Shown here piece after piece: positions 9,840-22,224 of a DNA stretch of 64,000 nucleotides (position 1 is its first letter; the number at the start of each line of letters is the position of its first letter). The stretch is from Diphasiastrum complanatum (lineage: Eukaryota > Streptophyta > Lycopodiopsida > Lycopodiales > Lycopodiaceae). The position numbers and the translations under genes are program-made. The notes below the pieces were generated by a model. That model ran no database searches. It was not told the DNA's origin and saw only the letters and a list, made by a program, of their open reading frames with translations. The stretch covers positions 19,861,798-19,925,797 of the forward strand of contig CM055113.1 in assembly GCA_029204225.1 (NCBI GenBank), in the 5' to 3' direction.

Positions 9840-12774
9840 GGGCACATTCAACAATAATTTTTCTTGCCCTATTTTGTTGTGGTGTGCAAGGTAGCAAACG
9901 CCAACATATTCCCATTAACTTAACAAACGCCAACATATTAGTTTGATGCATAATCTCCTATCTTATCAGTTCATGAAAAGTAGTGATTCTACAATTCAAA
10001 GTGGAATTTGCGTTTCTATAATGTAATGGATGTGAACATATTACAGAAGCTTTATGTTTGTAAGTGTGGAGCGAGTCCATTTAGTTGTTGTGTGGCCATG
10101 ATTTAGGCCAAGGCATTGCTATTAGGAAGAGGAGTATGGGACCATTTTTGAGCTGCGCAATCTTAATCGTGGCTTGATATTTTTTCCTTTGGAGTTTATT
10201 TTGATGTTACTTTTGTCAAGGATGTGTGGAAGCTTGAATACAAGTATAGACCACCAGGATTATTAATGTCATGAAAGGCGACTAGGAATGAAGTGTAAAA
10301 AGACTAAATTTGATTGTGGGATCATCTTAGAAGCACATATGGGAGCTTGGTTGGGAGATTAATTGACGTTATCAAAGCATCTAGTTCGTTGATCCTTAGA
10401 CCTCAATGATACATAGAGTGCGAGGGAGAGAAGCTAGTGTTACCTAGTGAATTTATGATGAATTAGTGTAGTATAGAGGTGTGGGTCATGTGTAGGTAGT
10501 CTTATTATGCATGATAGATAATGTCAAGCTAGATGTACAGGATACAAACTTTTGCGAAAAGTGTCACATTACGTACGTCAATTAGGTCCATTTAGTCATT
10601 TATTACATCAAAATGCATTGCGAGTGCATTTCATAAACTGTGAGTACATTAAATCACCAACATAATAAGTGTGATGTAACTAATCACATCCATGGTTAAT
10701 CATTGCATTGTAATAGCCTATGTGTTTGTTGATGTGGCACATTGCCGACAACTGCTGTATGATTTTGATGCCATCTATCATGGAGGTAAATGTACTATTT
10801 TTAACATTCTCCCTTGGGCAAACATCCATGACTAACAAAACAATTTGTCAACAACAAGGTATTCATGAGCTATAGAGAAGATAATGTACTCTCCTGCATC
10901 TGTAGAGACATCACCTTGTTGCATCCAAGGAATCCATCTTCTAAGCTGTTGGCATTGAGAATGAGAAGCCTTTAACAGTCTCCTTCACTTTGGGTATCGA
11001 GAATCAGAACTCTCCAACAATCTCCTTAATTCCATTGAAGATCATCACACAAGTGCTCACAAATATCAACAAAGAGATTGACTGTCTCTTCAATATTACA
11101 TTACGCTTATCCATGAATATATTAGCCTCATTCACATTATCTGTGCCTTTGGGAACTCTTCCTAAATATAAAGTTCTATTTACGTTAGAAACCAACCAAC
11201 TGCATCACCTCATTCACATTTTTCATTCCATTCTTATAGTTATGCAAAAGATCACAAATATTTAATTCCATCAGCTGACCAATGCCCTTAACTTGTAGAA
11301 ACAACTTTATTACTGGCCATGACATTATAGGAAAAACTTAGGAAACAAATTTTAATCAAAATGACCAAGAATTCACATAGAAATGCTACAAAACAACTTG
11401 CTGGAAACTGCAGAGCTGCTCATTATGTCGGTCGCATGGCAAACTGCCGTACCCTCTGGTCTTCACAAAATAGCACAGAAAACATTAAATAAAGGCTCAA
11501 GGCTTCAAGTAAGGCTGGGCTGAATTTCACTGAAGGCTTAAGGCCAATCTGAAGGGTTGACTGTTTACAGAATCGCCTAAGACCTGTTGTTTACTTTGAC
11601 ATCCTGCAGAACTTCACTGCACATGAATTTCTAAATTTTTTTGAAAGGGCACTTAGAAACTTCCTTTTTGAAGAACAAGGACACAACACACCTTGGCTAA
11701 GGGTTGTATTTCTCAGCAAAGGGTTGAGGCAGTCCACATAGGAGACAGAACCTACTTTTCAACTTGAAAAATTTCAGGCCTTCACATCTTATCTTATAAT
11801 TTGTAAGAACTTCACATTTCAAGGCAGTGAAAGAACCTTCAACAAAGGATTTTGGACCCTAAACTTGGGGCCAAGTGATTGTCTTCCCTAGTTACTCACT
11901 TCTATAAAGCCCCTCATTCTTGCTCTTCTCTTATGCTAAACCTAACGGGATTCCTTTCCTTCATGTTCTGATCCATGCTCATTTTCATGATTTAACATAG
12001 AAGACTTACACTAAACATCAAATCCACATGCAAGAAGAACGGAAGTCACATGTTGAATGTTTTAAGCAAGAGAGCAACACGTGCTCTTCCATCGGATCTC
12101 TCTTGCACCAACGATTAGTCATCTCATTTGAGCCTGCCCACAGCTCCATGGTAAAGAAAAAACTGATGATTTCTAGAAGAACTGTACATGCCCTTCTTAT
12201 CTTCCATGTTGACATCTTTCTTGGCAAATCTTCATGTGGCCTGTGACTGCCCTTTAACGTTTTTCCATAGGGGTCGACAACAGCCTTTTTCATTGCTATC
12301 TATAGTTGCATTTGCATTTTGGAATGTGAATAGAATGACATTCCAAAATTCTAGAACATTTTTGGATCACAAGATGTTCATGGGATTTTCAATTTAGGGT
12401 TTGGAATCTTTTGGTGTAGACGAATACAGACGAAACGAACTTTATAAGGGTCTCTGTAGGCATGTAGAAACACAGTGTAGGCAAAAACATCACTCAATTA
12501 GATGCCTCTAGGCTAGTTCATGGAACTGGCCAAAAAGCACATGGAATTAGGGTCGCCTTTCTAATCTTGCTAGGCGTGCCATAACGACTAAAACTGACAT
12601 GATACGAATTATTGTGGGCATGGGGAAAGGTGGTTTGGCATGGGGAAAGGTGGTTTAAAACCAAAAACCACGTGATTTCGTTGCCTATAGCTCAATCTAA
12701 ACACATTGGAAAAATGAAGCCTACACTTACCAATAATCCCCGTTCTCCGATTTCGCTCGATACGGAACCCTAAT
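9840..12774. other. About 2.9 kb without recognised genes
   Basis: No domain-bearing frame was found. A pyrimidine tract ctcccttgggc near 10811, read on the - strand, resembles a polypurine tract followed by TGTTAAAAATAG, which could mark a copia 3' LTR, but no coding support follows. The frame at 10990-11265 and its antisense partner have no family signature. A short tandem duplication (ggcatggggaaaggtggttt twice) occurs at about 12615-12657. Confidence 0.45.
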
Positions 12775-15257
12775 CCCGTAAAGCCTGGCTACTATCTCCA
12801 GTGGAAGCCCATCATAGTAGAACACTGTGTCTCTCATATGCTATCGATTGGTGTTGAACACCATGAACTTAGTCTTACCAATGTTCACCATGTCTCTGCC
12901 GCATATAAAGACGTGGGGGTGACAATGGTATCAAAGAGGCGACACTTACTGCGAGCATCCTGGATGGACTTCCGGAAACAAAATCGCTCAAGCTGAACAA
13001 GGGAGGCATGTCCTTTCCCCAATCGGGTGGTGGCAGCCTATCTCATGCTAAAAGTAGGACTTGAGAAAAGGACTCCCAGGTATGTGTAGGAAGGGACCAC
13101 CTCTAGAACTTGTCCACCCAAAGTAAGCTCATGTCGTTGCATGAATGCTCGCGTAGTATTGAAGACATAACCTTGGTCTTCCCAATGTTCACCCCTAGGC
13201 CCCATCTGGTGCAAACTCATGCAAGCAGTCCAACTGTCGCTGTAGACCCTCTCTAGTCGGTGATACCAATACTACATCGTCGACATAAAGGAGGATAGCA
13301 ATCAAGATGTCCCCACGCCTGCAACCAGCACCACCACACTGTGTAATGACTCTCTCCAACTCATCGATATACTAACCAAAGAGGACTGGTGAGAGGGAGC
13401 AACCTTGCTTCACCCCAATAGTACTCCAAATGTGATCGAATATGCCACTGCTATGCCGGAAACATCCCAAGACCCGCTCATAAAGTGCCATCACAGCAAG
13501 AACGATGTCGGTGGAGAAGCCGAGGTCTCAGAGTCTCTGGATGAGCAATGAGCGAGGAACAGAATCAAAGGCTTTCCTGAAGTCCACAAAACAACAATAA
13601 ACCCTCTCTCTCCTGTGCTTAGCTTCCTCAATCAAGGCTCGCAATGTGAAGATGTGATCTGCCGTAGAATAGTGGGCTCGGAAACCTGCCTGACCCATGG
13701 CATGTAGTCTCCTAGTCTCCACCTCTGAGCTCACAACAGACTGTAGGATAGTACCATATAGTTTCGCCAGGACATGCCCAATCATGATGGTGCGATAGTT
13801 ACTCGGAATCATGGGGTCTCCATTCTTATGGATGGGGTGGATAATGTTAGTGCACCAAGATGATGGGAAACTGGAAACAACTGCGGAGTTAAGAAAGGTG
13901 TCTATAGTGGGGGTGAGTAAGTCAGAGGCATGGGAAAGGAGTTCGGATTCAAGGTCTTCAATATCTCTAGCTTTGTGGGATTTCATCTTTTTAATGGCTG
14001 CAAGTACCATGTCAGATGTGAAGAAGGAGAACTCAGATGGTCATGGAGATATAGAGATAGGTGAGTCGGTAGGGACGGTATACAGGGTGGTAGCATAATC
14101 AGTCCAAATGCGGAGGTCCCCTAGGAGAGGTGGTGGAGAGCGAGGAATGAACTCACGCCAAAAAGAGCCTAAGGAAGAACTGAAAAGAAGGTCAGTAAGA
14201 CGTTTCCCTTCAGAATCATCATAGGAACGCTTTTTACGGCGGAGAACACGACGGTAGGAGCGTCGGGAAGATCGAAGTAGATGTGGGGCATGGATACGTG
14301 AGTAGGTTACTGACTGATGAAGAGAATGGCACTCGGTATCGTACCATGGAGGGTGTAGTGGTCGAGGTGTGCGTCGAGTCTTTTTGGGATGTGGTTTTAT
14401 GGGGAGGTTTAGTTATGCTAGGTCCCAAACTATCCGCGGAGGTCCTGGTAACCCCAAACATATCATTGTCGAGGGCACGAACACGCAGCTGATCAGTGGT
14501 GTCAAAGAACTTTGCCTGTCTCGAAGATGTCCGGGCATTAAAATCCCCTATAAGGAGAATATGCCCCTGCTCTGAGAATATGACAATATCTGGTGAGAGG
14601 TCCTGATATGGAGATCCAATACCCTCAGCAAAAGACGAGGACTCTGGTGGAAAATAACATGCTGCAATAAAAAGATCTCTATCCAAACCAATATCTTGAC
14701 GCACGATGCGAGTCCATAAGTAGCGGGCCTGTCGTCATGTCGGATGAAGTCAATACTCGAATAATGGAGAGTCTCTCTGTATAGGCAGGCGACCCCACCT
14801 GAACCTCGACCGCTGGCAGATCTAGTCTCTTGTCAGAATACTGAGTCCCATGTATATCCAGGAAAAGAGGGAAGTCCTCGCTCCGGGCTCTCGTGTGTCT
14901 CCATGAAGAATAATACATCTCTGCCTGTAATAAAATCAGCAAGGTCCCTTGCCGTAGAAGATGAGTGTATGCCTGCACAATTTCACACTCCAATCCGAAG
15001 GTGGTGTGGATGGGGCCCCGGAGTGCTCCCAACCCCGGGCACCCCAAATCCCTAGCACTAGGTTCTACTAGGAGCGCTATCAAGAAAGCACACTCGTCCA
15101 TCTCGATACATGACTCGTTTGCTAGACTCACGGGCTGCCTGAAAGGCCTTAGGCCTCTCCTCTACCTGGATATATGTGCAGTCGTCATCCATATAGATAG
15201 TGGTGCCACATAGCTTAGCTTTGCACCGCAAAACATCTCGACGACTCTCTAGGGAAG
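12775..15257 (-). pseudogene. L1-like LINE fragment (ORF1 end, endonuclease, RT), broken
   Basis: Read on the - strand from 15257 downward. 15297-15058 gives the C-terminal part of ORF1 with GTTIYMDDDC and the VEERPKAFQAA..RVMYRDG block, which aligns with the C-terminal domain of the intact ORF1 at 30711-31619. 15131-14234 covers the apurinic-type endonuclease with AACYFPPESS and GDFNARTSSRQ. 14010-13528 encodes RT fingers and palm with NYRTIMIGHVLAKLYG and YCCFVDFRKAFDSVP. Further down, IGVKQGCSLSP and LLYVDDVV mark RT motifs, the latter with V in place of the usual A before DD. Several frameshifts and stops break ORF2. The 3' end with its tail is missing. The right edge is cut by the gypsy LTR at 15258, so the LTR inserted into this LINE. 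Confidence 0.85.
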
Positions 15258-16106
15258 TGTTACGAGCACGTAACCAGTGCTGAACCCTAGAGAACACAGG
15301 AGGTTAGATACCACAGTCAGGGTCGTGTCCAGCGTATACGACCAACAGGGCAAGATTGTGTGAGTAGTGTGCCCTGGCACGGACCATAGCCATGGCGGGC
15401 CTAACACAGCCTAGGGACCCTGTCAGCAGGATAGGGCCCCACGTTGGGTCCCGACGTGCAGTCGGCCACGTCAGAGCCATGTGGCCGACACTTGGCAGTA
15501 TGCATGCTACCAGTCCTCACATTGGGCTAGGAGGGTGTTATGTCCATGTCCTGTATAAAGGAATCGGAATATTTCCTGACGTGGATGGCCAGTCACTCCA
15601 GTTGTATGTGGTTATTAGTTATGCTACGTCATTCTGGACGTGGTCGTATTAAATAATTAATAATCATATGAGGGCCCAGACCTATAATTGGACATAGGAG
15701 CACATGCACGATGAAGACTGCTTCAATGCAAGAATAGGAGGTCAATAGCTCAATTTAGGTTGCATGGGGATCCTTGGGGGAGTATTCTCTCTCTCTTGAG
15801 GAGAATAAGTCCATTGGAAACTCGCCCATCCTCCTATTGTGAATTGTGATTCTTGAGCCATTTTCTCATCTTCTCTCTTGTGTTCTTCACTGTGGCTTGG
15901 GGGTGGATTGACTAGGGTATTGACTAGCCTCTCCATATTGGTTGGGTGGCATGCTCCACAGGTGTCCTTTTGGTTTGCATGTGACAGGATTCTTGAAGAT
16001 CTTCACTTGGCGATCGTTATAGAGGGGCTTGCTCCATATCAGGGAATAGGCAAGGTTGGGTGGATCAGTTAGTGTTTGCCCTACTGTGGTGTTTAGATCT
16101 CTAACA
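15258..16106 (+). repeat. Complete 5' LTR of a Ty3/gypsy element
   Basis: The LTR runs from TGTTACG to CTAACA (849 bp), so it has TG..CA ends within the inverted repeat TGTTA/TAACA. A tRNA-Met primer site follows. Its first 250 bp recur at 4945-5192, and its middle and end (about 15609-16025) recur reversed at 24400-24822. It interrupts LINE ORF1 at 15257. The matching 3' LTR and target duplication (the flank before TG is ggaag) are not found nearby. Confidence 0.8.
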
Positions 16107-16107
16107 T

Positions 16108-16119
16108 TGGTATCAAAGC
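16108..16119 (+). other. Primer binding site for initiator tRNA-Met
   Basis: TGGTATCAAAGC directly after the LTR differs by one base from the standard plant retrotransposon primer site TGGTATCAGAGC. It marks the 5' LTR / internal junction of the gypsy element. Confidence 0.8.
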
Positions 16120-17003
16120 CATCTCCATCTTTGGGAGCTTAGTAGCAGCAGTAGAGAGAGTCAGTAGAGTGTACAGAATCTCTTCCACTCTTCAGGAATT
16201 AGTAGAGGGGATACATCGCTGCAGAACCAGCTACCTATCACTCTGTTCCAAATGCAATTTCTTGCAAACTGAGAAAAATTTGGATCAGTACACTACTGCA
16301 GATCAGTCGCTGTGGAAACAGCCAGTTATCCCTGGGTTCAGAAAGTTATTTGCTGATTCCGAGTAGATAGGGGTCAGAACTTTTGGAGCAGATCCAGCAA
16401 GTAGATAGGGGTCAGAACTTTTGGAGCAGATCCAGCACTTTCGAATAGGCACTCCAACGCTGTTTTCCACAGGAATTCAATTGTAATCTGAGCGGAGTTT
16501 GGAGCAGATTCCTAGTGCAGGTCCAGCGCTCCAAGGGCTCTTTGAATTTTGGATTTTTGGAATCATCCTTGGGCCCTAAATCAGAAGTTTTTGAGCAGGT
16601 AGACCACTTTTCAGATAGCGAGGGTCTTCCCAGATAAAATCAGGTTTTTGCCCACAGCGAGGGGGGTTCTTGGTGGAAACCAGAAATTTGCAACCGGTTT
16701 TGAGTCCCAAATCGGATTTCTTGGAGCAGAAAAGGCACACCTCAGATAGCGAGGGAAGGGGTCAAGACAAATCAGAAATTTGTTTGCTTTTTGAGCCCTG
16801 AATTTTGATTTTTTTTTGGACAGCAGGCAGTTTAAGAAGATGGATTGGACAGCTGCGGAAGAACTGAAGGGGTTTCTTGCTTTTCTCTTTGGAAGTATAG
16901 TCCTAAGAAAGAGCTAAGTATTCTGCTTTTGTTTTTTCAGTTTAATCAATCTTTTTTCTTATTTTCATTCAGAAGTTAAGGTACATCTCTTTCGGTTCCG
17001 AAA
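16120..17003 (+). other. Untranslated leader of the gypsy element
   Basis: Sequence between primer site and gag. It contains a short imperfect tandem duplication, gtagataggggtcagaacttttgg.. at about 16363-16435, and repeated phrases such as cagatagcgagg at 16612-16750. No coding potential is supported. Confidence 0.5.
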
Positions 17004-18045
17004 ATGACCACTCCTCAGGGACCTGATCAACCCTCGGGGAGAGGCATCGACGAACTTGAAACAAAAGCCTTGGTTTTCAATAAGGGGAAAGAACCCATGG
17101 AAATGGAGGAACAGGAACAGTTCACCAGAGAACTCGACGAATTGGTTACCAAGGAGCAGTATCTCCACTTGGTAACAGAGGTGGATGAATTGAAACTGGC
17201 TTTTGCCAATTTCAAATCCAGTATGGACGACTCATTTGCTGAGCTCAAAAGTTTGATTTTGAACTCTATGAAAGGAAGCCTCCCATCCACTTCTCAACCA
17301 TCCCCTTCTCCACTCCCATCAGTTTCGGGTGAGCTTACTCGGTCTCATCCCAGTGTCTTTAATGACTTCAAGCCTCCTACTTTTATTGGGGAAGAGAAGG
17401 ATAGAAATGCAAGTATTCTACAAACCTTCCTCAACAAATGGAAGAACATACATGCTCTTAAATAGACCCATGACCATTTGCAAGCTATTGAGACCAGTCT
17501 TTCCCTAGGGCCCATGGCCTATAAGTGGTGGTTAAACGTCCAGGAGACTGCAGACGACTCGGTCATGGAAAGCTTTTGAAGAGGCTTTTCCAAGAGAGTT
17601 TCTACCGGAAAACGAACTTGATAGAGCTTGGGAGCCTGGGAAAAAACAATAATGGAAGATAAAAAATATGGATGGCTATCAGAAAGTCAGAGGATTTGTC
17701 TGTGGCCTTAAAGATGAATATAAAGTAGAGGTCCAGAGAAACTCGCCTACTACCCTAGAGGAAGCTCTCAGATATGCTCAAATCTATGATGATTCAGTGG
17801 GTAGGAAGAAGGCGAGACAACAACCTCTTTCTGAGTAGCCTACTTAGAAACACTTTCAATTTTAAAAGAAGTTAAGAGTGAACCTCCTCAGAAACGCCCA
17901 TCACTCATACAACCCTTAAAACTAGAAGATTTTGAAAAAAGCCAAACAAGAGCGTTTGTGCTTTGTGTGCATGGGAAGGGACACATAGTCAGACAGTGTC
18001 CCAAGGGGCCATCCACTAAAAAAGAAAAACAAAATCAAGGTCGGT
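17004..18045 (+). pseudogene. Ty3/gypsy gag polyprotein, decayed
   Basis: The ATG at 17004 opens 153 codons with an N-terminal acidic, Glu-rich helical part and a Pro/Ser-rich linker, then the gag core start FNDFKPPTFIGEEKDRNA. A TAG at 17463-17465 closes the frame, followed by recognisable gag core in broken frames. Near 17950-18040 a zinc knuckle can be read across a frameshift: CFVC then KGHIVRQCPK, the CX2CX4HX4C RNA-binding motif of gag. This would have packaged the element RNA. The gag core opening resembles the gag at 46271, so they are probably related families. The element is truncated at about 18045 where LINE sequence starts. Confidence 0.75.
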
Positions 18046-18775
18046 GAACCATTGAAGTAGTCAACAACGCTGTGTCCACCCCCGTGTGGATGGCAAGTAA
18101 AAAATGATGATGACGACGATCGAGATAGGCCATTCAAAATGGCTAATGAATGAGCTTCTGCTAGTCCAATCAACTGTTCTCCAAAGTGTGTAGCTGGGGT
18201 ATCTACATCCTGAGAGGTCCTGTCCAAACCCAAATCCAAAGCTTGAATTTGTAGGAAATCACTATCTGCATGAAACTCTATCTGCTGGGTGCTGGTGCGA
18301 GTATTAAAATCTCCTGCTAGTAGAATAAGGCCCTGCTGTGCAAAGCTGACTATATCATCTGAGAGAGCCTGGAATGGGTCACCACCATAGTCTGCAAAAG
18401 CTGATGTCTAAGGTGCAAAATAACGAACTGCTATAAAGAGATCTTGAGGTAGCCCCAAGTAGCGACCAAAGAACTGTAACCAAATAAATTTCGCAAATGG
18501 ATCACTCTTGAGCAACTTAAAATGAGTACGATAAACCCCCTGGTAAGACATGCGACACCACTAGAGCCACGCGTGGTTTTTCCTCTCACGAAAGGCCTGT
18601 ACGCTGAATGCCATGAATAATCTTAAATTGTTGGAAGGGGTCGATACAATGATTCATGGGTCTCTGCTAAGAGCAAAATATCACATTTCTGCAAAAAGAG
18701 TGAAAATCCCCTGATGAAGAACATTAGAGCACACCGTTACAATTCCAAAAACCAATTTGTAATGGCTAAGGGAAT
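18046..18775 (-). pseudogene. LINE endonuclease (ORF2 N-terminal) fragment
   Basis: On the - strand, 18239-17922 starts with LGLDRTSQDVDTPATHFGEQL and continues into LAEAHSLAILNGL and PHGGGHSVVDYF, the L1-type endonuclease end seen intact at about residues 190-235 of the ORF2 at 27180-30662. Upstream of it, up to about 18775, the remaining endonuclease N-terminus can be followed in shifting frames. The RT part is absent, as the LINE is cut at about 18046 against gypsy gag. It is therefore a 3'-truncated fragment, which is unusual because LINE copies normally lose the 5' end; later deletion or recombination is likely. Confidence 0.75.
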
Positions 18776-18810
18776 CTTGGGTTGTTACTGTGCCCGGGAT
18801 CCCCGACTTC

Positions 18811-19725
18811 CTATTGTGAAATCTTATCGTAGAATTTAGGCTTGCCTTCAATAAAGACCACTCTTTGGTTCCTCGCATTGGCCTCATGAATGGCCGATTT
18901 CCTCACTTGCCATTGTGTGTGTGTTAGATCTTTATCCATAAAAATAAAAGTACCTTTGAGCTTAGCTCGAAGGCCTAAAGCAACATTGCATTGTTCAGTG
19001 GAACGAAATTTTATGAATAAGACCTTATCATCAAATTTGCTCCGCCAAGCAGCGTCAAATCCCTCAATATGATGTGAAAGTTTAGAAACAAGAAGGTCCT
19101 TCGCCTCATCAAGGGCCTTGTTTCCGTTAGGAATACCCCTAACTCGGATATTAAGAGCCTTCTTGGCTCTTTTCTCTTGTTCCGTAAAAACAGTCTCCAA
19201 AGTAGAATGCACTAAAGAGGGCTGAACTTTTTTAGAGGACACATTACCATCTTGCTTAAGAACCGAAGCCCAAGTACAAGTTTCTTCCACTTCCTTTGCT
19301 AAAGACGAGATTTGCCTTTCCACATCTTGCTGCGAAGGAAGATCCTGCACCCCTTTCACTTTCATCATGTCAATAGTCATTTGTAAGTCCTTATTTTGAA
19401 GACTGACCCTGACAAGTTCTCCATGAAGCATCTAACTTTGGAGTTGCAATTTCTCGATAAATTGTAGCACGTCTTTGAACTGATGTTGTAAGTAGCTGTG
19501 AAGAGATTCAAAGTCGGATAGATTGCTAGGTTGTAATTGTTCTGTAGGGATATGATAGGCAAGGTAGGAGTTGACAGACGATAATAACGGAACAGGTGTA
19601 TTCACCACAGGCAAGGCAATGGCAATGGCTTGCACTGGAGAATGAGGCAATAACTGGCCAGTTTGTTGGCCAGTCGTTAGTTCAACCATTGCTGGTGGAC
19701 CAGCCAGCGTTGGTCCATCTTGATC
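18811..19725 (-). pseudogene. LINE ORF1 (L1-type RNA-binding protein), one stop
   Basis: The long frame 19431-18811 encodes 206 aa: a coiled-coil part (about residues 1-60, with VERQISSLAKEVEET) followed by the L1 ORF1p-like RRM and C-terminal domains (ALNIRVRGIPNG at about 90, DKVLFIKFRS at about 135, GTFIFMDKDLTHTQW at about 160, RVVFIEGKPKF near the end). It aligns with residues of the intact ORF1 at 30711-31619. The N-terminal part continues upstream past a stop at 19432-19434 in the same frame up to about 19725, where copia sequence begins. The protein would coat LINE RNA as trimers. It belongs with the endonuclease fragment just downstream. Confidence 0.8.
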
Positions 19726-20240
19726 ATTGGAGTTGGCTGAATTGTGGCAGGCAAGGTTTGGACATCCCAACTTTGCAAGTTTGAAGAAGCTGAAGACATT
19801 TAATATGGTAGAAGATATTCCTACTATTGAGCAGCCAGGAGGGCATGTATGCGAGGGGTGCATACTTGGAAAGTTTCAAAGGAAACTTTTTCCAATTGAT
19901 GAAACTATAAGGGTTCTTGATAAATTTGATTTGGTTCAAAGTGATGTTTGTGGTCCAATGAGGACAGAATCCATTGGAAAGTGCATCTATTTTGTGACTT
20001 TTATTGATGACTTTTCATGTTCTACATGGATCTATCCTATGAAGGCTAAATCAGAAGTTTTTCAACGTTTCAAAGATTTTCTAGCAATGGTGGAAAATCA
20101 GTTTGGGCATTCTTTGAAGACCCTATGCACTGATTGAGGAGGAGAATACATCAAGAGTATGTTCGGTGCATTTCTTCGATAGAAGGGAGTTCTACATCAA
20201 ATGACAACTCCCAACAAAATGATGTTGCCGAGCGAAAGAA
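19726..20240 (+). pseudogene. Ty1/copia GAG-pre-integrase and integrase N-terminal part
   Basis: Frame 19727-20137 gives the GAG-pre-integrase zinc-binding domain (LWQARFGHPNFASLKKL, then CEGCILGKFQRKLF) and the integrase core start (DLVQSDVCGPMRTES, YFVTFIDDFS..TWIYPMK). The catalytic D of SDVCGP is present. The frame ends at TGA 20135-20137 just before the GGEYI motif, and the following sequence shows NDVAERKN, so the DDE core is broken and then partly deleted. Upstream gag and protease are missing, replaced by LINE ORF1 on the other strand. It belongs to the RT part at 20700-22193. Confidence 0.85.
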
Positions 20241-20699
20241 TTGCACACTTATGTTGAAGTTTTTCCAGATTTGGTACCATCTTCTATTTCTAGAGATAAG
20301 GGGCAGCAATCAACCAGTTTCGAATTGCCCAGCACCTCATCAAGTTTAGAGCCTAATGTTCATCAAGAACTGTCCATTGTTGCTCAAAATCAGTCTGCAA
20401 GAACTGTTGGACAACAAGGAGCAGTTTTGGAAGATTTTGAACAGCCAAGTGCAGTGTCGGAAGATCTTGGACAACAAATTGCAAGAAGAGACATGGCTGT
20501 TGGACAGCCTAAAGCAGTCCTACAGTGGCTATTGTCAACTTTGCGGGACAACAAAGTAAGTTCATTTTATCATGGAAAGACACGTGCCTCTACAAAATCA
20601 GTGGACTATGCTGATTTTTCAGATTTTGCTCTTACATCTCATGGAGACGTTGCGGAAGAACTTGATTTTTATGAGTAGGCCAAAGGAGTAAAATGTTGG
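20241..20699 (+). pseudogene. Copia inter-domain linker with Gln-rich repeats
   Basis: Between integrase and RT the frame 20241-20678 encodes 145 aa with repeated QQ-containing phrases (VGQQGAVLEDFEQPSAV, SEDLGQQIARRD, VGQPKAV), which resembles the poorly conserved linker seen in copia polyproteins before RT, with ENSFYHGK..STKSVDYADF-like end. The integrase C-terminal half is missing. Whether the glutamine repeats are original or expanded in this copy cannot be told. Confidence 0.5.
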
Positions 20700-22193
20700 G
20701 AGGATGTGATGCAAGATGAGTATGACTCACTCATGAAGAACCAGATTTGGGTTCTTGTTGATCTTCCTCATGGGAAGAAGGCAATTGGTTCTAAATGGGT
20801 ATACAAAATCAAGTATAAGGCAGATGGTACCATTGAAAGGTACAAGGCAAGGCTTGTTGCCAAAGGCTATGCTCAGCAAAAGGGGATTGATTATGAGGAG
20901 ACTTTTTTTCCTACTGCTCGGATGACTACCGTGAGGGTAGTAACCTCTTTGGCTGCTCATTTTGGTTGGCGTTTGCTGCAACTTGACATAAAGACAACAT
21001 TCCTCAATGGTGATCTCAATGAGGAAGTGTACTTTCAACAACATGCTGGTTTTTTGGTTGAAGGCCAAGAAGATAAAGTTTGTCTTCTCAAGAAGGCACT
21101 TTATGGACTGAAGCAAGCCCCGAGGATGTGGTATCAAAATAAACATGCCTACTTTTGTGATCGTGGGTTTACTAATAGTCCTAGCGAATCTACTCTTTAT
21201 GTCAAGCATACTTCAAATTATATCATTATTATTTTGCTTTATGTTGATGATATTATTGTTACGGTTAGTACAACAGATTGATGCCTTAATACTTGATCTT
21301 GGTACGGTTTTTGAAACCTCAGATTTAGGCCTATTATACTTTTATCTTGTTCTTGAATTTGTACAAGAAGGGGTTGGAATTTTCATCTCTCAAGAACGCT
21401 ACATTGGGCAGATTTTGAAACAGTTCAAGATGGAAGATTGCAAGCCGGTTCCTACACCTATGGAGACAGGCCTGAAATTAAGTAGTCAAGGTGATGGTGA
21501 ACCATTTGATACTACTTTATATTGTCAAGCTATTGGCTGTCTCATTTACCTATGTAATTCAAGACCGGACACTTCTTATAGTGTCTCACTCATGAGTCAA
21601 TTCATGCATGCCCCGATGACTTTACATCGGAAAGCGTTGAAGAGGATCTTTCGATATCTTCAAGGAACAAGAAGTCATGGACTGATTTTTCTTGCTTGTG
21701 ATGATGCATGTTTGGTTAGTTTTAGTGACTCGGATTGGGGTGGAGATCAAGACACTATACGCTCTACAAGTGGACATTGCTTTTTCTATGGAAATTTTGC
21801 AATTTCTTGGTCAAGTAAAAAGTAGCCTACTGTTGCTACTTCTTCTAGTAAGGCAGAATATAGAGCGATATTTTCAGCCACAACGGAATGTTTATGGCTG
21901 AGAAGGCTACTTTTTGACATGAAGTTTGGTGAGCCTTCAGCCACTCTTATCTTGAGTGATAGTTAGAGTGCTATTGCCATTGCACGAAATCCTGTTTTTC
22001 ATGCAAGGACGAAGCACATCGAGATCCATTATCACTTTGTTCGGGAGAGACTTCATGATGGCGACATTTTACTTGAGTATTGTTCTACAGAGGATAATAT
22101 TGCGGACCTCTTCACTAAGGCGTTGCCTAGAGTCAGTTTTGAAGCTTTATGCAAAGCTTTAAATTTAATACCACGTGGTGGCTTTATTACATA
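20700..22193 (+). pseudogene. Ty1/copia reverse transcriptase and RNase H
   Basis: Frame 20706-21281 contains the RT start (MMQDEYDSLMKNQIWVLVDLP), KARLVAKGYAQQKGIDYEETF, LQLDIKTTFLNGDL (catalytic D in LDIKTTFL), LKKALYGLKQAPRMWY and the catalytic YVDDIIV. A frameshift near 21270 moves the rest to frame 21145-21825, with KQFKMEDCKPVPTPME, the SRPDTSYSVS block and SDSDWGGD of RNase H. Stops TAG at 21823-21825 (after SSKK, where Q is usual) and TAG at 21964-21966 (DS*SAI, where Q is usual) break RNase H, which ends near 22193 after KHIEIHYHFVRERL and FTKALPR. Inactive but complete in order. Confidence 0.9.
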
Positions 22194-22224
22194 GTGAAGA
22201 TTTCAGTTTTTTGCATTGTCATTT

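Noticed and set aside
10780-10880. Copia polypurine tract and 3' LTR on the - strand
   Set aside because: Only a short purine tract and a TGTTA start; no RNase H sequence next to it.
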